26,409 nt of DNA, from positions 1-26,409 of IMG/VR virus record IMGVR_UViG_3300009034_000188; one strand, written 5' to 3'. The notes beneath the pieces are model-generated. The model ran no database searches, had not been told where the DNA came from, and saw only the letters and a program-made list of their open reading frames with translations. A program made the translations under genes and the position numbers. Position 1 is the stretch's first letter. Each line of letters opens with the position of its first letter. Positions 21,548 through 26,409 of this stretch are shown here, one piece after another. The DNA comes from a virus.

Positions 21548-21898
21548 ATGGCAGGAGAATTTGCAAACTATTTAGGAATATTGGAATGTGAGGTTGGTGG
21601 AAGAAAGCTTAGGCTGAAGCCTAATCTTAGGGATAAACAGGCCTTGATGGCTTTGATGACTAAGACACAAAAAAGTGATTTGACTGAGGAAGAAGTGGCA
21701 AAGCAACACGGTATCTTCATGGATATACTCACTCGGAGCTATCCTGAGGATAAAGAGCAGGACTTGATGAACTTTTTGCTTGTCAATGATTTGCAGTTCA
21801 TGATGGCCTTGTTTGTAGGTTTTGGCTGGGCTGATAAGGAAAAAGTTGAAGAGTTAAAAAAAAACCCAAAAAAGGTGGAAGAGTTAATCCAGAATTAA
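21548..21898 (+). CDS. Tail assembly chaperone (G-like)
   Basis: ATG 21548 is eight bases after GGAGG, better spaced than ATG 21542. The 116-residue product has a strand-rich start (LECEVGGRKLRLKPNLRDKQ) and helices (FMDILTRSYPEDKEQDLMNF, LQFMMALFVGFGW). It ends in Lys-rich KKNPKKVEELIQN just past a slippery sequence. This is the usual form of the first of two overlapping tail chaperones between the tail tube and tape measure genes; it would bind the tape measure during tail assembly. Confidence 0.65.
   Translation: MAGEFANYLGILECEVGGRKLRLKPNLRDKQALMALMTKTQKSDLTEEEVAKQHGIFMDILTRSYPEDKEQDLMNFLLVNDLQFMMALFVGFGWADKEKVEELKKNPKKVEELIQN
21859..21874 (+). promoter_or_regulatory. Programmed -1 frameshift signal (two slippery heptamers)
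   Basis: Read in the chaperone frame, A-AAA-AAC (21859-21865) and A-AAA-AAG (21868-21874) both obey the X-XXY-YYZ rule. Shifting -1 at the second gives K-G-G-R-V-N-P-E-L-R-K..., which stays open to 22113. A long A-rich tract and the overlapping frames fit a gpG/gpGT-type frameshift. Confidence 0.7.
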
Positions 21899-22113
21899 GA
21901 AAGCAAGAGATTCGCAGAAAACTCATGCAAGAGTATGAGGCTGAAACCTTGGAGCAGAATTATGCTCATTGGTGTTATCTTATTGAGAAAGAGACAGGAC
22001 AGGTAATCAATGAGGATTATCTGGCTATGAAGTTTGTCCAGCAACGGAAAGAATATAGCTGGTATGTTGAACAGGAAAAAAAGGCTTATAGTAAAAATAG
22101 ATTAAAAAGATAA
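21874..22113 (+). CDS. T-like extension of the tail chaperone, reached by -1 frameshift
   Basis: The -1 frame opens at the slippery site and runs to 22113. A separate ATG at 21925 exists but has no ribosome site, so translation as part of a G-T fusion is more likely. The extension is helical and acidic/aromatic (MQEYEAETLEQNYAHWCYLI, then EDYLAMKFVQQRKEYSWYVE), matching gpT-type domains that recruit the tube protein. It ends five bases before the tape measure ATG. Confidence 0.65.
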   Translation, partial: GGRVNPELRKQEIRRKLMQEYEAETLEQNYAHWCYLIEKETGQVINEDYLAMKFVQQRKEYSWYVEQEKKAYSKNRLKR

Positions 22114-22118
22114 ATAAA

Positions 22119-23186
22119 ATGGCTGCATTACCTAAAAGGCAAGAAACTATCTTAGCTATAGCTATTAAAGTAGATACTAAACAGATGAGGCAGGCTGAGA
22201 ATGAAGTGCGTAAGTTTCAGAGAGATAATCTTGCCATGGGTCTTTCTTTTCTTTTTACAGGTATGGCTATCAAGCGAATGTTTGATAGCATTATGAAGAG
22301 CAGTTTCAAGACTTATACTCGAGTTATGGGTGAGACTTCTGAATATGCCCAAGGTATTGGCAGGCTTACAGGAGGGTTTGAGTTCCTCAAATTCAGCATT
22401 GCCGAAGCTTTTGCAGCATCTACAGCAGGCAGATGGCTTCTTGAGACTATAATAAAAATAGTTGATTGGACTAGCGCTTGGATATCAAAACATCAGAGTT
22501 TAGTGGTAGTCGCTCTTTCTTTAGTGGGTGCATTATCGACTACTATGATGCTTTATGGGCAGTATAAATTGTTTAGGTTAGGATGGAAAGTATTCATGGA
22601 TAAACTATTGTTAAGCACTATTAAATGGGCTGATAGATTGAAACTGATTAAAGGTTATTGGAAAAGTATGTTTGGCACTGCTGGTAAGATAGGTACTGCC
22701 ATTTGGGGTAATTTAGGTTTGATAGCCGGAGTAAGTGCTTTAGTAGCTGTACTTTTGGTGGCTGCTTTTATCCTGTGGAGGATGCAATCTCAATTTGATA
22801 GTTTTGGTAAGTTTTGGGATTGGTTTATAGCAAGTGCTAAAGGAGCATTTATAGAATTAGCAAAAGTTATGGTTACTTGGTTTTTAAAAGGTCTTTTAGA
22901 AATAGCTGAATTTATGAGGCAGATAGCTGATGCTATGGGTTGGGGAGGTGCAGCTGGTGAGGCATCTGCTTTAAAAGGTGCAATATCTCAAGCTATGGTA
23001 TCATCAGCAGTAAAGATGAGTGCTAGACAAATGGAAATAATGTTGCCTATTATTCCTCCGCAACCTTTAGTAGGTCCTTTAGAGAAAGAATTTTGGACTT
23101 TTGGGGACATTAATATAGGTGGTGGTGGTATTGAAGAGATGGGTGAGCAGATATTAGATGCGCAAGCAGAAGTATCCAGTTATTAA
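22119..23186 (+). CDS. Tape measure protein (short)
   Basis: The 355-residue product has an N-terminal charged helix (KQMRQAENEVRKFQRDNLAM), then FTGMAIKRMFDSI. Two strongly hydrophobic segments (SLVVVALSLVGALSTTMMLY; LIAGVSALVAVLLVAAFILW) and amphipathic helices follow, with a Gly-rich C-terminus. Hydrophobic segments and position after the chaperones identify a tape measure, which sets tail length; 355 residues imply a tail of only about 50 nm if the usual 0.15 nm per residue holds. No peptidase domain is seen. Its ribosome site is weak. Confidence 0.72.
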   Translation: MAALPKRQETILAIAIKVDTKQMRQAENEVRKFQRDNLAMGLSFLFTGMAIKRMFDSIMKSSFKTYTRVMGETSEYAQGIGRLTGGFEFLKFSIAEAFAASTAGRWLLETIIKIVDWTSAWISKHQSLVVVALSLVGALSTTMMLYGQYKLFRLGWKVFMDKLLLSTIKWADRLKLIKGYWKSMFGTAGKIGTAIWGNLGLIAGVSALVAVLLVAAFILWRMQSQFDSFGKFWDWFIASAKGAFIELAKVMVTWFLKGLLEIAEFMRQIADAMGWGGAAGEASALKGAISQAMVSSAVKMSARQMEIMLPIIPPQPLVGPLEKEFWTFGDINIGGGGIEEMGEQILDAQAEVSSY

Positions 23187-23187
23187 A

Positions 23188-23400
23188 ATGAAAGAAGATA
23201 TTAAGAGTTGGAAAGAGAAGAATGGGGTTGTTATCACCTATACTGTTAAAGAATTACTTTATGCTATCCATGTGAAGATGGATAAGATGGAGGAGAGGCA
23301 GGTAAGTAAGGAGCTGTTCTGGAAGGTTGTAGGGGCTATGTGTTCAGTATATGTTTTGACTATTACTTTATTCATAAAATATGGAGGTAGGATACTATGA
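23188..23400 (+). CDS. Small membrane protein, XhlA/holin-like (70 aa)
   Basis: ATG 23188 is one base after the tape measure stop. The product has a charged helical N-terminus (YTVKELLYAIHVKMDKMEER) and a single C-terminal membrane helix (FWKVVGAMCSVYVLTITLFI) with a basic end. This layout resembles XhlA-type holin-associated proteins or small tail-membrane proteins. It could work with the tape measure in DNA entry, or in lysis. The stop overlaps the next ATG. Confidence 0.5.
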   Translation: MKEDIKSWKEKNGVVITYTVKELLYAIHVKMDKMEERQVSKELFWKVVGAMCSVYVLTITLFIKYGGRIL

Positions 23401-23534
23401 CAATAATACCAATAAGTCGGGAGCTTAGGGAAAGGATTGACAAGGCTAAAGGCAAGAAAAGCTATGAAGAATATTTGGATATCTTGGTTCCTAAAGGTAA
23501 AATTAAAATAGAAAATACTAAGAAAGAGGAATAA
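23397..23534 (+). CDS. Small basic protein (45 aa), ribbon-helix-helix-like ending
   Basis: ATG 23397 overlaps the previous TGA and follows GGAGGTAGGATACT. The product, MTIIPISRELRERIDKAKGK followed by KSYEEYLDILVPKGK, has the pattern of a short strand and two helices seen in archaeal RHH/VapB-like proteins. Such a protein in a tail module is unexpected; a short tail or regulatory role cannot be excluded. Confidence 0.45.
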   Translation: MTIIPISRELRERIDKAKGKKSYEEYLDILVPKGKIKIENTKKEE

Positions 23535-23536
23535 AA

Positions 23537-24229
23537 ATGACAAGATTCGATGAGGAAACAACTGTTTCAAGTGGTGATACAACTATCTATATAAGGGATA
23601 GTGGCTGGAGAAAGACAGGGCTCACAAGTCCTGACGGAACCCATAATGAGAGCGGAAATGAAACAACTATTGCAGGAAAAAAAACAAGTGGGACTTTCAA
23701 TAACCAAGGACAGGCAATAAGGCTTAAGGCTGTCCAGCTCAGGATGAGACAGGCAGCCAACGTGAATAATGATTCCATAGTGCAGAAGTATGACAGCAAC
23801 TTGCAGACCTCTGACCTGACCTTCGGCATTGTTGATTTGGGAAGCATGGGCAACCCTGTTTGGACCATTAGAGGAAGGTTAGATTTGAGAGATAGTGACG
23901 ACCAAACCAAGCTTCAATATCTTGCACAGATGGCAAGAACAAGAGGGTATAAGGAGCTTGCTGTCCCTTCAGACAGTACAAGAAACTATCATATTATAAG
24001 ATGGATTAATCCTGACAATCATAATCATGGGACTTATAGCCATAAGGCACCTACTGACAGTGCCAGCATAACTACAGTAGGTGTTTATGGTACTGATGAT
24101 GGAGGTGATTTACAAGCTGTTAATCTTAGTCATGTCCATGGAAGAGTGTCAGAGGTGAGTTTTGTACAGCTTGGAGGAGATTATTATGGTTGGATTGGTT
24201 ATAATATTACTTTTATTGAAACGCTTTAA
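23537..24229 (+). CDS. Tail protein (230 aa), possibly distal tail
   Basis: ATG 23537 follows AAAGAGGAATAAA. The product is beta-rich: TTIYIRDSGWRKTG, RLKAVQLRMRQAANVN, DLTFGIVDLGSMGNPVWTIR, then a histidine-rich NPDNHNHGTYSHKAP and a C-terminal YGWIGYNITFIETL. Position before the large hub protein and the final strand pair fit a distal tail protein. His-rich sites like NHNHG may bind metal. Family not confirmed. Confidence 0.5.
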   Translation: MTRFDEETTVSSGDTTIYIRDSGWRKTGLTSPDGTHNESGNETTIAGKKTSGTFNNQGQAIRLKAVQLRMRQAANVNNDSIVQKYDSNLQTSDLTFGIVDLGSMGNPVWTIRGRLDLRDSDDQTKLQYLAQMARTRGYKELAVPSDSTRNYHIIRWINPDNHNHGTYSHKAPTDSASITTVGVYGTDDGGDLQAVNLSHVHGRVSEVSFVQLGGDYYGWIGYNITFIETL

Positions 24230-24243
24230 AGAAAGGAAAGAAA

Positions 24244-25941
24244 ATGACATACTTTTTGAAAGTCACTTGGACTAAGCAAGGAACTTCTACAGAGGTTGAC
24301 ATAACTGATGCTATAAAAGTAAATTTTAAGAAAGGGCTTAAAGCAAAGGTAAATACAGCAAGTTTGCAGCTCAAGAATAGCTTTCTTCAGCAGGTTGATG
24401 ACCGGAACGAGGATGAGAGCGCTACTGGAAGGCATAAGATTACTGAGGATGATGTCATAAAAATCTATGCCTCTTGGGATAATATTGATACTTCTAATTC
24501 TGAACATCTTCTTTTCATAGGCGATGTCATCGCCTATAGTGGTAATATGACTTCTAAGAAGAGGTTTGTCACTATTAAATGTGCTGATAAGACATGGCTC
24601 GCCCTTAACAAGGTATGGAGTCAGACTTACAGCGACACCCCTGATGATATTATCAAGAATCTTATCAGTCAGGCCACAGGAAATAGCAATGATTCTACAG
24701 AGGATGATATCCAGATACCTTCTGACAGTGCGAAGTTTGCCCAGACAAGGAGCGATGACAGCGCTTTTCCCACTATCCAGATAGGTTTTACTTTCAAGCC
24801 TATCTACGAGTGGATTTCGCAGATGAGCAGCACAGGATACCTTAGTGACAGCAGCTATACTGAGCCGAGGGATTATATCTTCTTCGTTGATGAGAACAAT
24901 GAGCTTAATTGGTTCGCTCCCAAGGATGCGGGTAGTACGCTTCTCAACGGCGCTTTGACCTCTACTGCTACTAGTGTGACCGTGGACAGCACAACAGGCT
25001 TTGCTTCTTCAGGAAGCATCTTCATAGGGAACGAATGGATTAGCTATACTAGTACCACTAGTACAACTTTTGATAACTGTACAAGAGGAATCAATTTTAC
25101 CGTGGCAGAAGCCCATGATGACAATTCTCCTGTAAAAGGCGCTAAAGCCTTGAATGAAGGCGTTCATGACATCTTTAGTGCAAAGCTGGAGAGGAACACC
25201 GACCAGCAGGTTAACATGATTATATACCGCTGTGGCAAGGACCTATATGGTAATGGTATCACATGGTATAATTATTTCACAGGACAGACCTCAAGGGTGT
25301 CCAACAACAAGCTGAAGATAAAGTTTTACAACTGGCCTCAGATAAGCACTGACGTCCTTTGGAAAGGCCACGACCAAGACTTGGCTGGAACCTCTTATGA
25401 CTGGACAGGGCTGCTCAACCAGACCAAAACCTTACTCAATGGTGCTGCTGGAAGTGGAGATGGGACTGTAACAGTGGATGATGCTTCAAGTTTTTTAAAT
25501 AGTAACCCTTCTTGGTTCCTTGTAGGTAATCCTCAAGATTATAATTTTGTGTCTTATACAGGAGTATCTTCTAATGATTTTACAACATGCACTTGGGATT
25601 TGGCTGGGAGTAGTAATGCTGGTGGAAACTACGCTGATAATACTCCTGTATATGAAGCAGATGGGATTTATAGTACAATAGGCAACAGCAATTTTAGGAA
25701 TATGTGCAAGAAGAAAGGTTATGACATGAGCCAGAAGATTCTTGCGAGGTACGCTGATTTGAGGTGGAAAGGCAGTGTCGTTGTGAGAGGCTATAAGTAT
25801 GCTGCAGGAGACCTGATTTATGTGAACCTTCCTTCGATAGGCGTTTTTGACATCCTCAGGGTTCATGATGTCACCCACCAGTTCGGCAAGACATGGACAA
25901 CCACGCTCAAGCTGGAGCAGGACGAGCCAAAACAGGCATAG
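24244..25941 (+). CDS. Tail hub / baseplate protein with two repeated inserts
   Basis: The 565-residue product begins with strand-rich FLKVTWTKQGTSTEVDIT and VNTASLQLKNSFLQQVDD, continues with HLLFIGDVIAYSGNMTSKKR and FVTIKCADKTWLALNKVW, and ends in YADLRWKGSVVVRGYKYAAG, then RVHDVTHQFGKTWTTTLKLE. This is the hub-like (gp27/Tal N-terminal) arrangement. Two related modules, each starting TLLNGA with T-V-T-V-D-S/D and ending about DN-(S/T)-P-V, lie near residues 235-300 and 398-476. It would form the tail tip ring and may carry receptor-binding or enzyme parts. Confidence 0.65.
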   Translation: MTYFLKVTWTKQGTSTEVDITDAIKVNFKKGLKAKVNTASLQLKNSFLQQVDDRNEDESATGRHKITEDDVIKIYASWDNIDTSNSEHLLFIGDVIAYSGNMTSKKRFVTIKCADKTWLALNKVWSQTYSDTPDDIIKNLISQATGNSNDSTEDDIQIPSDSAKFAQTRSDDSAFPTIQIGFTFKPIYEWISQMSSTGYLSDSSYTEPRDYIFFVDENNELNWFAPKDAGSTLLNGALTSTATSVTVDSTTGFASSGSIFIGNEWISYTSTTSTTFDNCTRGINFTVAEAHDDNSPVKGAKALNEGVHDIFSAKLERNTDQQVNMIIYRCGKDLYGNGITWYNYFTGQTSRVSNNKLKIKFYNWPQISTDVLWKGHDQDLAGTSYDWTGLLNQTKTLLNGAAGSGDGTVTVDDASSFLNSNPSWFLVGNPQDYNFVSYTGVSSNDFTTCTWDLAGSSNAGGNYADNTPVYEADGIYSTIGNSNFRNMCKKKGYDMSQKILARYADLRWKGSVVVRGYKYAAGDLIYVNLPSIGVFDILRVHDVTHQFGKTWTTTLKLEQDEPKQA

Positions 25942-25944
25942 AAA

Positions 25945-26316
25945 ATGGCAGATATCAACGAAGTATTGGGGAATTTGAGCAAGGACAAGCAAGGCATAAA
26001 GGATGAGATAGGCTTTCAGGATAATGTCATCCCTATTTTCAAGGTGGATGCTGGAACCTCCACGACCCCTAACAAGCTTGACATCTTTCACAGCCCCACC
26101 ATTATTAAGCTTCGTGATACAGGACCGGATACCATCTGGGGCTTGTTCAACTGGGGTGAGGCTAACTGGGATGGCACTTATAACAACAGCAGGGTGACTT
26201 ACAGGATTATGAATGCTGGTAACATCTTCAGGGAGTATTTCAGAAGCAGCACTTTTATCGATACTGCTAATACTACTGCGACTGTGAACACTACTGCTGG
26301 GAGGATTGAGTTCTGA
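25945..26316 (+). CDS. Tail-tip protein (123 aa)
   Basis: ATG 25945 lies three bases after the hub stop, with no clear GGAGG. The product contains FKVDAGTSTTPNKLDIFHSP, GPDTIWGLFNWGEANWDGTY and TANTTATVNTTAGRIEF, a strand-rich, Asn/Thr-rich composition typical of tail fibres or tips. The stop overlaps the next ATG (TGATG). No family recognised. Confidence 0.55.
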   Translation: MADINEVLGNLSKDKQGIKDEIGFQDNVIPIFKVDAGTSTTPNKLDIFHSPTIIKLRDTGPDTIWGLFNWGEANWDGTYNNSRVTYRIMNAGNIFREYFRSSTFIDTANTTATVNTTAGRIEF

Positions 26317-26409
26317 TGGCTCGGCGTATCTATTTTGCTACCTTGCTGAAGTGGCTTGTTGAGACAGGCATCAAGAGGTGGGAGTTCGAGACTGGTAACG
26401 AGATTTGGG
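26316..26409 (+). CDS. Next tail gene, 5' end only
   Basis: ATG 26316 overlaps the previous stop. The first 31 codons read MARRIYFATLLKWLVETGIK followed by RWEFETGNEIW and are cut by the window end. Coupling to the previous gene and continued tail-module order suggest a tail-fibre or tip gene; too little is visible to say more. Confidence 0.5.
   Translation, partial: MARRIYFATLLKWLVETGIKRWEFETGNEIW

Noticed and set aside
20556-26409. Contractile (myovirus) tail
   Set aside because: Only one tube-like protein and a 355-residue tape measure are present; no sheath protein was seen in this window.
1-26409. Integrase or attachment sites marking a provirus
   Set aside because: No tyrosine or serine recombinase motifs and no tRNA-derived direct repeats were found in this window; provirus status cannot be judged here.

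Overview
Most of this window, from about base 630 to the end, is the structural and accessory part of a tailed virus or provirus (head-tail type, Caudoviricetes-like) that most probably infects an archaeon. The archaeal assignment rests on three things. TATA-like boxes (TTTAAATA, TATTTAAA) lie about 27 bases before inferred transcript starts, some of them leaderless. A secreted protein carries about 48 N-glycosylation sequons and a hydrophobic N-terminus. Its sequence style (NATDxAGN-type repeats) resembles surface proteins of DPANN archaea such as Woesearchaeota or Pacearchaeota. The specific host lineage is inference only.

Layout. (1) Bases 1 to about 600-630 are GC-rich (36 of the first 60 bases are G or C). 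They encode the end of a Mu gpF/SPP1 gp7-type minor head protein and a low-complexity protein. This looks like DNA from a different, bacterial phage, joined abruptly to the AT-rich virus, probably by chimeric assembly. (2) About 613-3665, minus strand: an accessory or early region of small, tightly overlapping genes. It ends in a Ku-family protein, a small Cys-rich protein and the N-terminal part of an ATP-dependent DNA ligase. The ligase runs into the junction and was recognised by reading the reverse strand. Together these suggest a virus-encoded non-homologous end-joining (NHEJ) set, which is the most striking content here. (3) 3666-5523: an AT-rich divergent control region with two small unknown genes, TATA boxes, inverted repeats, hairpin terminators and a GC-richer structured segment that may be a small RNA or leader. 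(4) 5539-11362: packaging and portal module: putative small terminase, several small genes, large terminase, portal and a papain/MOA-like cysteine peptidase. (5) 11437-15274: capsid module: prohead protease fused to a coiled-coil scaffold, major capsid protein and small beta-rich head proteins. (6) 15290-18179: two secreted or membrane proteins, one a heavily sequon-bearing putative glycoprotein. (7) 18215-20540: connector, head-closure, tail-terminator and gp10-like genes. (8) 20556-26409: major tail protein, tail assembly chaperones with a -1 frameshift, a short tape measure, a holin-like protein and distal tail/hub proteins, cut at the window end.

The late genes (5539 to the end) all lie on the plus strand in canonical siphovirus order, with many ATGA/TAATG overlaps and strong GGAGG ribosome sites. 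The early genes share a distinct leader motif, AGCGAGGTA, just before their starts. No tail sheath, integrase, tRNA or CRISPR array was seen. The 355-residue tape measure suggests a short non-contractile tail.
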